This document shows positions 1-7,617 of a DNA stretch of 28,933 nucleotides, piece after piece. Origin of the DNA: a bacterium UBA1790. GTDB lineage: Bacteria > Bacteroidota > Bacteroidia > Bacteroidales > Muribaculaceae. Position 1 is the first letter of the stretch; each line of letters opens with the position of its first letter. Where the stretch lies: contig DCGA01000196.1 in NCBI GenBank assembly GCA_002314465.1, forward strand, positions 4,498-33,430, in the 5' to 3' direction. Position numbers and translations under genes: made by a program. The notes beneath the pieces are model-generated. The model was not told the origin of the DNA. It saw only the letters and a list, made by a program, of their open reading frames with translations, and ran no database searches.

Positions 1-95
1 CCTTCAAGACCGGCCTTGATGCCCTTCTTTACTTCTTGCTTTTCTTCTTGTGAGAGTTCTGGCTTGAGCGTCCAGAGGATAATGTGCTTTACCAT
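1..95 (-). CDS. Dabb family (stress-responsive A/B barrel) protein, 3' end outside window
   Basis: Only the first 31 codons are present. Reading minus from the ATG at 95, the protein begins MVKHIILWTLKPELSQEEK and continues with a Lys-rich helix to an LEG at the window edge. The MVKHIILW strand followed by a charged helix is the typical opening of dimeric alpha/beta-barrel Dabb proteins (PF07876), usually about 100 residues. Their biochemical role in bacteria is mostly unknown. It is the last visible gene of the minus-strand operon, 17 bases after the ATP-grasp gene. The family call rests on this N-terminus alone. Confidence 0.75.
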   Translation of the reverse strand, partial: MVKHIILWTLKPELSQEEKQEVKKGIKAGLE

Positions 96-112
96 ATTAT
101 ATTTGTTTGGGG

Positions 113-1006
113 TTACTTCTTGGGGTGAACGAGCGAGCCAAAGTATAACTGGGTCTCGGGCAGGCGTTCGCTGTCAAATCCGCCGCAAGGGGTGAATGTG
201 AGTTCGCCGAATGTGAGTTTGCCGTTCTCAAGGTAGAAGTCGGCGCGCACAAAGGGGAAGGGCTTTGACACCTTCTCGGCATATTCAAACACGAGGTCGA
301 TGTTTTTGGGCTTGGGCAGGGTGAAACCCTCTGGGGCTGCCTTGCCGGCCTTGTTGTAGCGCTTTAGGTTCCAGTCGCGGTCAAAGAAGTAATACTTGGC
401 ACCATGGCCCTGTTCGTCGCGGCCGTAGCACACCAGCACGCTGTCGACCTTGCCGTCGAAGCAGTAGCACTTGTAGTCGACGGGCAGTGAGCCGTCCTCG
501 GTGTCGATGAGTTTTTCGCACACCAGTTTGGGCTTGATGCCACGGTAGTGCATCTCGCTGAATCGCAGGTAGAATGTATCCTTGAGTTTGTACCACTCGC
601 GCAGTTTTGCCTTGGCTTGTTCTATGTCGAGGGTTGCCTTGTCGTGACAGATGAGGTTGTGTCCGCAACCGAAGTTCCACTTTATGACAAACTTGTTGGG
701 CAGTTCGTCCCATGGGATTTCGTCAACGGTATCGTATGCTCCGTAGAGTTCGTTGAGAATCTCGCTGCAACCGCACTGCTCGATATACTCTCGCACGGCA
801 TACTTGTCGGCACACTGGGTTACCAGCGCGTTATCCTTGTAGTCGTGGAACTTGAGGTACTGTATTTTCTCGTCAAGAGTCTGCGGGTTGTCGAGGTTGA
901 TGCGTTTCTTGAACATGAGGAAGTAGATGAACTCGGTGTTGAGACGTGGCGAAATGCGCGTGAGTGTCTCTTCAATATAGTGACTGAGTTTAGTACCTTT
1001 TATCAT
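113..1006 (-). CDS. TupA-like ATP-grasp protein (polysaccharide modification)
   Basis: A 297-residue protein resembling the TupA-like ATP-grasp family (PF14305), found in surface-polysaccharide loci and named after teichuronopeptide synthesis. Visible marks are the N-terminal FMFKKRINLDNPQTLDEKIQ-like segment, the central NKFVIKWNFGCGHNLI nucleotide-binding stretch, PVDYKCYCFDGKV, and the C-terminal PFPFVRADFYLENGKLTFGE segment, whose acidic residues would bind Mg-ATP. ATP-grasp enzymes ligate a carboxylate to an amine or hydroxyl, so adding an amino acid to a glycan is a reasonable inference, but the substrate cannot be read from sequence. It lies 28 bases downstream of the dehydrogenase-like gene and 17 upstream of the Dabb gene, in one operon with a flippase. 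No signal peptide is seen, so it should be cytoplasmic. Confidence 0.8.
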   Translation of the reverse strand: MIKGTKLSHYIEETLTRISPRLNTEFIYFLMFKKRINLDNPQTLDEKIQYLKFHDYKDNALVTQCADKYAVREYIEQCGCSEILNELYGAYDTVDEIPWDELPNKFVIKWNFGCGHNLICHDKATLDIEQAKAKLREWYKLKDTFYLRFSEMHYRGIKPKLVCEKLIDTEDGSLPVDYKCYCFDGKVDSVLVCYGRDEQGHGAKYYFFDRDWNLKRYNKAGKAAPEGFTLPKPKNIDLVFEYAEKVSKPFPFVRADFYLENGKLTFGELTFTPCGGFDSERLPETQLYFGSLVHPKK

Positions 1007-1034
1007 AGCGGAGTAGTGTTAGGGGTAGGGTGGT

Positions 1035-2243
1035 TTACTTGCCGTCGGCAAAGTCCTGCAGGTAGGCAAAGCGCTCGGTGAGTTTGCCGTCTTTGAGGAT
1101 AGTAGAACGCTTCATTACATCAGATGTAGTGCCTTGCATCAACGGCTCAAACACATGCTGGGTGAGCATCTCGCCAAAGTAAGCGCTGGTGTCCATGGGC
1201 AGGGCATTGGGGCAGGTATCCACTGCCATCACGGTGATGTTGGCAGGCGAACTGAAGCAAGGCTCCTCGGCGCAAGTGGCGGGGTTGTAGTCGTAGTAGG
1301 GGGCGTCGTGTGTCGATGAGCGTAGCGTCGACTTGATGCTGCCCATGATGTCGCAGGTAACGTCGCCTATCATTTTAATGCGCATGTCGCCGCGCTTGAG
1401 GTCATCGGCAGTGAGATACACGGGAGCCTTGGGCCCCCAGAAGTGACCGCAGATGAGTGCGTCGGTGGTTGTTGCCCAGCGCATGAAGTCGCTCACATAC
1501 TCCTCGGGGTGAGCCATGAAGTGCGGGAACGAGAACTCGCTTCCGTCGGCACGCTTCACGAGGCGGTCGGCGTCGGCAACGGCATAGGTGAGGGTGTCTA
1601 CAGTCTCGGTCTTCATGTAGGTCTCGTCGTCGAGTAGGGTTGCCCCTATTGAGTTGAGCACATGCTGGGCTCCTTGCGACACGCGTCCGCCACCGGTCAC
1701 GAGCAACTTGATTGCGGGTAACTTGATGCTCTTGAGTGTAGATATGAGTTGCTCAAGTGTAAACTTGAGGTCGGGCTTGGGCAGGTTGAATTCACCGGTG
1801 CGCAGACCGTAGCCACGCAGGGTGTAGTAAACGCCCACAACGCCGGCCCACCAGCCGAAGGCGCACACTCGCTTGCCCTCGTCGTCAACGAGGTATTCAT
1901 AGTCGGAGAAAGTGATTTTCTTCTCGATGAATGTTTGCAATAGAGGGCGGTTGTAGGCCTGCATCTTGGCGATGTGGCCGAAGAAGATATAGTGCTTGCC
2001 GGGAATGAGAGTCTCGGCCTTGGCTTCCTTGATACCGAAGAGCACGTCGCAGTCGTTCATGTCGTCGACGAGTTTTACGCCTGCCTTGAGGTAGGCCTCG
2101 TCGTCAAATGCACGGATGCTGCTGCGCTGCACCACTATTTCGTGATGGGGATATTTGGCGTTAAGCGCTGCAACCTGCTGCGGCGCAAGTGCCACGCGGT
2201 TGTCAACGGGTGTTTTGGTCTCCTTGATGATTCCAATCTTCAT
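1035..2243 (-). CDS. Saccharopine/alanine dehydrogenase-like NAD(P)-dependent oxidoreductase
   Basis: A 402-residue protein of the AlaDh/PNT and Lys1 superfamily. The N-terminal half opens MKIGIIKETKTPVDNRVAL, the usual family start, and contains GIKEAK (Lys72) and FFGHIAK (His90), matching in place the two catalytic residues known in yeast Lys1 (Lys77 and His96). The segment EGKRVCAFGWWAGVVG (about 133-148) also follows the Lys1 pattern. A Gly-rich KLLVTGGGRVSQGA near 180 is the likely nucleotide-binding turn. Yeast Lys1 makes lysine from saccharopine, but Bacteroidales make lysine through diaminopimelate, so another amino acid or opine is the likelier substrate. It sits 12 bases after the flippase gene and precedes a TupA-like ATP-grasp gene. 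Alanine dehydrogenase is a less likely alternative given the Lys1-like residues. Confidence 0.72.
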   Translation of the reverse strand: MKIGIIKETKTPVDNRVALAPQQVAALNAKYPHHEIVVQRSSIRAFDDEAYLKAGVKLVDDMNDCDVLFGIKEAKAETLIPGKHYIFFGHIAKMQAYNRPLLQTFIEKKITFSDYEYLVDDEGKRVCAFGWWAGVVGVYYTLRGYGLRTGEFNLPKPDLKFTLEQLISTLKSIKLPAIKLLVTGGGRVSQGAQHVLNSIGATLLDDETYMKTETVDTLTYAVADADRLVKRADGSEFSFPHFMAHPEEYVSDFMRWATTTDALICGHFWGPKAPVYLTADDLKRGDMRIKMIGDVTCDIMGSIKSTLRSSTHDAPYYDYNPATCAEEPCFSSPANITVMAVDTCPNALPMDTSAYFGEMLTQHVFEPLMQGTTSDVMKRSTILKDGKLTERFAYLQDFADGK

Positions 2244-2255
2244 AGTAAGAATGTA

Positions 2256-3722
2256 TTAAGTAAACTGTCGCCTGAGGATTGCCCTGATGGTTTTCTTCTC
2301 GAGCATCCACAGCATGAATGCTGCCAGCGGGATATAAACGAAGAGGCAGATGGCGTCGACCACAAAGGCGTTGATGCCGTGGATAATGTGAGGCAGGATG
2401 TGCCTGCAGCCTATTACCAGCAGCACTGCCACTGCCGTGCCCGTGCACGACTTGAAGAACTGCGACAGATACTCGTTGAGTCCCATGTTGATAATCTTGC
2501 GCGGCAGCATGTACCAGTTCACGAAGAACATCACGAAGTATGTGCCGAGCATTGTGATTGCTGCGCCCTCAAGGGTGTGGCGGGCAAATGTGAAGAGCAA
2601 TGTGCCCATGATGAGGAAACGTATGATTGTGTAGGCAAACGATACGTCGGTCTTCTTGGTGGCGATGGCAAGCAGACTGTTGGGTTGGCCCAGTACCACG
2701 AAGAGCGACCACACAGCCATTACCTTGACGGTGATTGACGCGTCCATGTATTTGTCGCCGTAAAGGATGCGCACGATAGACATGCTGAAGATAATAATGA
2801 AGCCCAGGATGGGAGCATTGAGAACCGACAGCTTGTTGATGAACGAGCGGAAGGTATTCTTGAGTTCTTTGATGTTCTGTTGCTTGCCGGCAAGCACGGG
2901 GAGCATCACCTTGTTAACGATAGCATTGATCACTGCCACAAACTTGAGCACAAGTTCCTTGGCAAGGTTGTAAACACCCAGTGCTTCGGTGCCCAGAAAC
3001 TCGCCGATAACCAGCACGTCGAGTTTGGTTGCCATGTAGTCGACAATCTGTGTACCCATCTGGTAGTAACCCACCTTCATGAGCGAACGAGCCTCCTTGA
3101 AGTCGATGCGCTGCAACCCCAGCGGGTATTGGCCCTGTCCAGCGTAGAGGTTCCACAGGTTTACGATTACCGCTTGCATCACGGTTGAGATGACGAGACT
3201 GTATACACCGCAACCTGCCCATGCCAGCACCACGGCAACAATGAGCGAGATAAACGCTGCAACGATGTTACGGATGGCTATTACACGGAACTGCATGTGC
3301 TTTTGCAGAATGGTGTCATAAAGTTTGCCGAGGCTCAGGAAGAACATCTCGGTCATGATAATGGGGATGAGTATCTCGAGCGACGCCTCATCGTAATGCC
3401 CGGCTATGAAGGGTGAGCACAAGGCCACAACCACCATGATAGCGTTGAACACGATGAACTGAAGCCAGTAGAGGCTCAAGAAACTCTTGCGGTCAAGGTT
3501 TTTCTGCGACATCACCGATGCCGAAAAGCCCAGGTCGGAGAACACCTGGGTGAGACCGAGTACCATCATCAGTATCGCCACGATACCAAATGCCTCCTTG
3601 CTGATGAAGCGTGTCAGGATGCTCAGTCTTAGCATTTGTACTATACCGGTGGTGATGGTCGAAATCGTGGTCCATCCCAGTCCGAAGAGTATAGCTTTAT
3701 TTTCGTTTTTGTTTTTGCTCAT
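2256..3722 (-). CDS. Polysaccharide flippase, Wzx/MATE-like (WzxC type)
   Basis: A 488-residue integral membrane protein with about 12-14 hydrophobic segments spread along its length, matching the polysaccharide-biosynthesis branch of the MOP superfamily. The opening FGLGWTTISTITTGIVQMLRLSILTRFISKEAFG and the internal YQMGTQIVDYMATKLDVLVIGEFLGTEALGVYNLAKEL segment (each seen in pieces) are characteristic of WzxC-like lipid-linked glycan exporters. The role is to move lipid-linked oligosaccharide across the inner membrane; the glycan is unknown. It is the first gene of the minus-strand operon. A strong promoter lies just upstream, leaving only about 5 bases of leader. The next Met is residue 30, inside the first membrane segment, so the start at 3722 is preferred. 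Confidence 0.85.
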   Translation of the reverse strand: MSKNKNENKAILFGLGWTTISTITTGIVQMLRLSILTRFISKEAFGIVAILMMVLGLTQVFSDLGFSASVMSQKNLDRKSFLSLYWLQFIVFNAIMVVVALCSPFIAGHYDEASLEILIPIIMTEMFFLSLGKLYDTILQKHMQFRVIAIRNIVAAFISLIVAVVLAWAGCGVYSLVISTVMQAVIVNLWNLYAGQGQYPLGLQRIDFKEARSLMKVGYYQMGTQIVDYMATKLDVLVIGEFLGTEALGVYNLAKELVLKFVAVINAIVNKVMLPVLAGKQQNIKELKNTFRSFINKLSVLNAPILGFIIIFSMSIVRILYGDKYMDASITVKVMAVWSLFVVLGQPNSLLAIATKKTDVSFAYTIIRFLIMGTLLFTFARHTLEGAAITMLGTYFVMFFVNWYMLPRKIINMGLNEYLSQFFKSCTGTAVAVLLVIGCRHILPHIIHGINAFVVDAICLFVYIPLAAFMLWMLEKKTIRAILRRQFT

Positions 3723-3732
3723 AAGTAAGCCA

Positions 3733-3764
3733 CAAAAGTACTCATTAATATCGGTTCTGACAAA
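3733..3764 (-). promoter_or_regulatory. Bacteroidetes-type promoter of the flippase operon
   Basis: On the minus strand TTTG (3764-3761) is followed after exactly 20 bases by TACTTTTG (3740-3733), a full match to TTTG-N19-21-TAnnTTTG. Only 10 bases separate the -7 element from the ATG at 3722, so the transcript would be almost leaderless. Confidence 0.75.
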
Positions 3765-3940
3765 CGAGAACTTATAAATATGTATCCTATATAACTTTTT
3801 ATAACATTAAGCAAACTTAATAAGTGGTTTTTTCCGTTTTTCTATCAAAATGGTTAAAAACTCCACAAAAAGTTTATCATAGATAAAACGCACAAATCAG
3901 CGCTTTATTATGTGTGCCGTCGTGATTTTGCATAATTTGC

Positions 3941-3973
3941 AAAAAACTGGCTGCGGTCGCCGTTAGCGGCGAC
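3941..3973 (-). terminator. Probable terminator after the DUF3667 pair
   Basis: A perfect 7-bp stem, 3956-3962 with 3967-3973 (GTCGCCG / CGGCGAC, loop TTAG), lies 14 bases beyond the stop of the downstream DUF3667 gene. On the minus strand it is followed, after about 9 bases, by a run of six T. The gap between stem and T run makes it a weak intrinsic terminator. The remainder of 3723-3940 is AT-rich with no gene that I can support. Confidence 0.5.
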
Positions 3974-3986
3974 GGGTGATATATCT

Positions 3987-4793
3987 TTATTCCAGAAAAT
4001 CGGGAATGCAGAATACAAGCAATACTATGAAAAGTATGGTGAGAGCAATTATGGCTGTTAACGTCGTCAGCAGCACCAGACGCCACAAGGTTGACTTCCA
4101 CGAGTACCCGAATAACTGTTTGAATGCGATGTAATTATACGTATAGGTTATTGCATAAACTACGGCTACGATGATATACGGTCTTATAGGCAATAACGCG
4201 ATTTCAAGGATGAGCTGCATGTTTGTCACCCACACTTGGATAAACACACACTCACACAGATTGATACGCCCCATCCGGGGGGAGTTGCCGAAAAACAAAC
4301 GCAGGGAAACAGCCGCCACACATGCAACTAATAACTCAAAAACTGCATAATAGTTTTTGAAGAAATACTGTAGCATAGAGGCTGCTGTCCTTAAGCCCTC
4401 CATGTGGATTTTTTTAAGGTCAACGTTAGCGTCCTGGCCCGTCCAATGCTTGACAAGCATATACAGAGCGGCAAGGAGGAACAGCATTTTCACCGGGGGA
4501 AAGTAGGCTTGTCGGCGTCCTTGCAGATAATCGGCAATGAGGTGACCGGGGCGCAATAACAGATGAACGATGTTGCGCGGCAGGCTGCGCGACCCCATGC
4601 CCCACACCTCCATGGTGTTTTTCATGATGTTTTGCCACGTAGATCGTGCTACGCCGGCGCTCTGTCCGCAGGCAGGGCAATAGTTTCCTGTAAAAGTGTG
4701 CCCGCAGTTAAGGCAGGTGGTCTCCTTGTCGGACATGCTGGGCTCGCTCAGGGCGTTCTGTTGCCACTGTGTGAATCGATTATAGTAATTCAT
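3987..4793 (-). CDS. DUF3667 zinc-ribbon membrane protein, downstream paralogue
   Basis: A 268-residue protein from the ATG at 4793. The N-terminus carries a zinc ribbon with CxxC pairs at Cys27/Cys30 and Cys39/Cys42. Next comes the DUF3667 (PF12412) hallmark segment: MEVWGMGSRSLPR, LLRPGHLIADYLQGRRQAYF and PPVKMLFL. About five hydrophobic segments fill the C-terminal half. The function of the family is unknown. It is a clear paralogue of the preceding gene: the first 110 residues are nearly collinear and similar, while the membrane half has diverged. The frame extends to 4829, but the start at 4793 aligns with its paralogue (QWQQ matching EWQQ) and gives the shorter overlap, 14 bases, with the upstream gene, suggesting translational coupling. 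Confidence 0.8.
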   Translation of the reverse strand: MNYYNRFTQWQQNALSEPSMSDKETTCLNCGHTFTGNYCPACGQSAGVARSTWQNIMKNTMEVWGMGSRSLPRNIVHLLLRPGHLIADYLQGRRQAYFPPVKMLFLLAALYMLVKHWTGQDANVDLKKIHMEGLRTAASMLQYFFKNYYAVFELLVACVAAVSLRLFFGNSPRMGRINLCECVFIQVWVTNMQLILEIALLPIRPYIIVAVVYAITYTYNYIAFKQLFGYSWKSTLWRLVLLTTLTAIIALTILFIVLLVFCIPDFLE

Positions 4794-5640
4794 CCGATTG
4801 TATTTCGTTAAATAAGACATCGGGGCCAACCATAAAAAGTGCGATTACAAATACGATGGCAGACATTATGAGAATTGTAATAGCAAGAGCAAGTGTTGTT
4901 ATAGCCAGTGTGCGCCATATTGTTGATTTCCACGATAGGCCGAATAGTTGTTTGTAACTAATCAGAAAACACATGAAAATGAGTATGTAAGAGGCAATCG
5001 TCGGGAAGTTTGTGAAAAAGAATTCATAAACTGTAGTCAAACATCTCAACATCGTCAGTTGTATTGAAATCCATATCTGGACAAAAACGCATGAGCAGAA
5101 GTTGAGTTTGCCCATTCGGGGTGTGTTGTTGAAAAAGAAACGAAGGAAGATTGCCGCAAAGCCTGCAACTATCAGGCTAAAAATAGCCCTGTTCTTTTGC
5201 AATACTTGGAAGAAAAGCGTAACGGCCTTATCAAGGTTTTGCGTTTCTTCCTCGATTTCATAAACGAAATCGGGAGCAAAACTTTTAAGAATCACGAGTA
5301 ATGCCGCTACAAGAAACAGTGTCTTGATGGGCGCGAAATACTGCTGTCGGCGGCCCTGCAGATAGTCGGCAATGAGGTATCCCGGGCGCAATACCAGGTG
5401 CAACAGGGTGCGCGGCAGGCTGCGCGATCCCATTCCCCACACCTCCATGGCGTTTTTCATGATGCTGCGCCACGACAAGGCCTCCACTGTGGCGCTCTGG
5501 CCGCAGGCCGGGCAATAATTACCCGTAAAACTTTCTCCGCAGTTTTTACAGGTGCACTCGGTGTGAGAAGGTTGCGGAGTGCTTACGGGCGACTGCTGCC
5601 ACTCGCGAAACTGGCTCCATTTATCTTTTATTTTCCCCAT
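4780..5640 (-). CDS. DUF3667 zinc-ribbon membrane protein, upstream paralogue
   Basis: A 286-residue protein of the DUF3667 family (PF12412). A zinc ribbon is visible at Cys31/Cys34 and Cys43/Cys46 within CKNCGESFTGNYCPACGQ. The conserved block MEVWGMGSRSLPR, LRPGYLIADYLQGRRQQYF and APIKTLFL follows at about 65-110, then four or five membrane helices to the C-terminus. The zinc ribbon would face the cytoplasm. No enzymatic motif is evident and the family's function is not known. The ATG at 5640 has a TAnnTTTG box about 29 bases upstream. The gene overlaps its downstream paralogue by 14 bases. Confidence 0.82.
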   Translation of the reverse strand: MGKIKDKWSQFREWQQSPVSTPQPSHTECTCKNCGESFTGNYCPACGQSATVEALSWRSIMKNAMEVWGMGSRSLPRTLLHLVLRPGYLIADYLQGRRQQYFAPIKTLFLVAALLVILKSFAPDFVYEIEEETQNLDKAVTLFFQVLQKNRAIFSLIVAGFAAIFLRFFFNNTPRMGKLNFCSCVFVQIWISIQLTMLRCLTTVYEFFFTNFPTIASYILIFMCFLISYKQLFGLSWKSTIWRTLAITTLALAITILIMSAIVFVIALFMVGPDVLFNEIQSDELL

Positions 5641-5668
5641 TTATTATGCTTGTTTTCTATTGTGACTA

Positions 5669-5676
5669 CAAAGTTA
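5669..5676 (-). promoter_or_regulatory. Candidate -7 element for the DUF3667 pair
   Basis: TAACTTTG on the minus strand fits TAnnTTTG and would give a 5' leader of about 23 bases. No TTTG or TTG lies 19-21 bases upstream (the nearest TTTTG is only 12 away), so only half the promoter is supported. Confidence 0.4.
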
Positions 5677-5729
5677 ATCATTTAATATCAAAATTATTGT
5701 GAATTGGCACGAAAAATGCAGGTTTAGTT

Positions 5730-5760
5730 TTTGTAGAGTGAAGTTTTAGATATACCTTTG
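5730..5760 (+). promoter_or_regulatory. Promoter of the Bax-inhibitor-1 operon
   Basis: TTTG (5730-5733), 19 bases, then TACCTTTG (5753-5760): a complete Bacteroidetes promoter. The predicted leader is about 40 bases to the ATG at 5806. It is back-to-back with the DUF3667 -7 box. Confidence 0.75.
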
Positions 5761-5805
5761 TACTCTATGGATAAAAACGACAAAATAAAGATTTAAAATA
5801 TAATT

Positions 5806-6534
5806 ATGGAAAACAACTATTACAACGCCTATCCAGGCTATGCAAGCGCATCACAAGCCGAAAGCGCTCATTCGATTCAGGCTTATTGTGCCAAGGTTAT
5901 GCGCCGCGTGTTCGGCAAGATGTTCCTTGGACTTTTCATCACTGCTCTCGTTAGTTTCTTGGTTGCAAGCAGTGAGACAATGCTCATGTTCATTTTCTCG
6001 TCGAAGATTGTATTCTTTGGCCTTATCATTGCCGAGTTGGCTCTCGTATGGGGTATTTCGGGCGCGATTAACAAACTGAGTTCTACCACTGCCACGCTGC
6101 TGTTCTATCTCTACGCGGTAATCAACGGCCTCACCTTGAGTGTGATATTCGTGGCTTATTCTATGAGCGCCATCTTCCTTACATTTGCAGTGACTTCGCT
6201 CACGTTTGGCGCAATGGCAACATTCGGATACCTCACCCGTCAGGACCTTAGCAAGATGGGCTCTATCCTGTTCATGGCACTCATCGGACTCATCATTGCT
6301 ACCATTGTCAACATCTTCCTGGCAAGCACTGCGCTCGACTGGATCATCAGTTTCGCTGGCGTGCTCATCTTCACAGGCCTTACAGCATGGGATACCCAGA
6401 AGATTAAGAACATGGCGTCGATGACCGATCCTTCACAGGCTGGCAAGGTGGCAACACTCGGTGCTTTGTCGCTCTATCTCGACTTCGTGAACCTGTTCCT
6501 GTACCTGCTCCGTTTCTTCGGCCGCAACAACTGA
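5806..6534 (+). CDS. Bax inhibitor-1 / YccA family membrane protein
   Basis: A 242-residue protein with a short Tyr/Asn-rich cytoplasmic N-terminus (MENNYYNAYPGYASASQAES) and seven hydrophobic segments from about residue 40 to the end, the topology of the BI-1/YccA/TMBIM family (PF01027). Family marks include VFGKMFLGLFITALVSF at the first helix and the C-terminal FTGLTAWDTQKIK stretch, whose acidic residue belongs to the pH-sensitive di-aspartyl region described for bacterial BsYetJ, a calcium-leak channel. Inner-membrane location is expected; the physiological role in Bacteroidales is not established. Its stop overlaps the next gene's start by one base (TGATG). Confidence 0.9.
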   Translation: MENNYYNAYPGYASASQAESAHSIQAYCAKVMRRVFGKMFLGLFITALVSFLVASSETMLMFIFSSKIVFFGLIIAELALVWGISGAINKLSSTTATLLFYLYAVINGLTLSVIFVAYSMSAIFLTFAVTSLTFGAMATFGYLTRQDLSKMGSILFMALIGLIIATIVNIFLASTALDWIISFAGVLIFTGLTAWDTQKIKNMASMTDPSQAGKVATLGALSLYLDFVNLFLYLLRFFGRNN

Positions 6535-7526
6535 TGACGCAAATGGCTAAAAACATATTACTTGGCTTGATGGCAACCGCAATGTGCGTGTTGCCATCGG
6601 CTGCTCAAGTGACATCCGATAGTATCCCTGCCACCGACAATGTGCGCCAGGAGATTCGTGACGCATTTAATAACGCTCGCCGTGCGGGTACTGTCGAGGC
6701 TTGGGAAATCTTTATCAACAACTATCCCGAGTCGCTCTACATAGAGCAGGCGCGCAAGATGCGCGACAATGCCATCGTGACCTCGTATTGTAATCCCGAG
6801 ACCACGCTTGAGCGTCTTGTTGACTATATCGACGAGAACATCGCTCACGAGCCACGCATACGCTTGTTCTATGCCAACCTGGTGAACAATCCCACACACT
6901 CTTACCGCTTCGAGCACATGGACATAGGCTTCAACGGATGCACCGGACGTGTCGACGAGCACATCGAGTTTGCCGACGGCAGCAAGTCACGCGACAACTA
7001 TTTCGTGTTCAACGACAAGGGTCTCCTTGTGGAGCAGAGCATCATGGGCCGCTCGGGCGTTGCGCGTGTATACACCTATGATTACGCCTACAACAATCTG
7101 CACAGTTACAGCCTCAAGAGCTGTATGGCTAACGGCAAGAAGAGTAAGGGTGAGGTTACTTATGACAAGAACGACAAACTGCAGTCTATCGCCATAGACG
7201 AGAGTCGCTGGACCTATTCCTACAATGACATGGGAGCCTTGTCCAAACTGGTGTCACAGGCCGGCAAGATGTCTCGCACGCTTGTCTACAACGACGGCTA
7301 CATTATTCGTCAGGAAGAAGGTTCTAACGTGCGCCGCTATCTCTATGACTACGACAGCGCCACTTTCAAGAAGTACCTCATCGGTATCAACGAAATGCAA
7401 GATGGCAAACTGGTGCACGAGCGCAAAATCGACTACTCGATCGACTCAAAGGGACGCATCACCCGTGCGGTTATCACCCTCGACGGTGCTCCCCAGATGA
7501 CAATCACCCGCACCTACAAGAACTGA
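6534..7526 (+). CDS. Secreted protein of unknown function with YD-like repeats
   Basis: A 330-residue protein. Residues 4-25 (MAKNILLGLMATAMCVLPSAAQ) form a convincing signal peptide without a lipobox. Residues 35-75 contain the helical motif AWEIFINNYPESLYIEQAR, often seen in Bacteroidetes exported proteins. The rest is a run of beta-rich segments with Tyr-Asp pairs (YTYDYAY, WTYSYNDMG, RRYLYDYD), loosely like RHS/YD repeats or MORN-like antiparallel hairpins. No catalytic motif is visible. The first ATG overlaps the BI-1 stop as TGATG, implying coupled translation. A second in-frame ATG at 6543 starts directly at the signal peptide and is an equally good start. I do not recognise a named family. 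Confidence 0.7.
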   Translation: MTQMAKNILLGLMATAMCVLPSAAQVTSDSIPATDNVRQEIRDAFNNARRAGTVEAWEIFINNYPESLYIEQARKMRDNAIVTSYCNPETTLERLVDYIDENIAHEPRIRLFYANLVNNPTHSYRFEHMDIGFNGCTGRVDEHIEFADGSKSRDNYFVFNDKGLLVEQSIMGRSGVARVYTYDYAYNNLHSYSLKSCMANGKKSKGEVTYDKNDKLQSIAIDESRWTYSYNDMGALSKLVSQAGKMSRTLVYNDGYIIRQEEGSNVRRYLYDYDSATFKKYLIGINEMQDGKLVHERKIDYSIDSKGRITRAVITLDGAPQMTITRTYKN

Positions 7527-7547
7527 AAAAATACATACATTTTGTAT

Positions 7548-7585
7548 AAAAAACCTCCGCATGAATAATAATGTGGAGGTTTTTT
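7548..7585 (+). terminator. Strong intrinsic terminator of the BI-1 operon
   Basis: A 15-bp stem (7548-7562 with 7571-7585, one G-U pair, 8-base loop GAATAATA) with A run on the left and T run on the right. The symmetrical A/T ends could let it act in both directions. It lies 21 bases after the secreted-protein stop. Confidence 0.85.
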
Positions 7586-7587
7586 AT

Positions 7588-7595
7588 TACCTTTG
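7588..7595 (+). promoter_or_regulatory. -7 element of the Stealth gene
   Basis: TACCTTTG starts 2 bases after the preceding terminator stem. The -33 position falls inside the terminator hairpin and shows no TTG. It indicates transcription starting near 7601 and therefore translation from 7618. Confidence 0.5.
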
Positions 7596-7617
7596 CAATG
7601 CATATAAACCTCTTAAA

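Noticed and set aside
7561..7617. An upstream in-frame start adding 19 residues to the Stealth protein.
   Set aside because: The codon lies in a terminator hairpin and upstream of the -7 element, and the added residues match no Stealth region.
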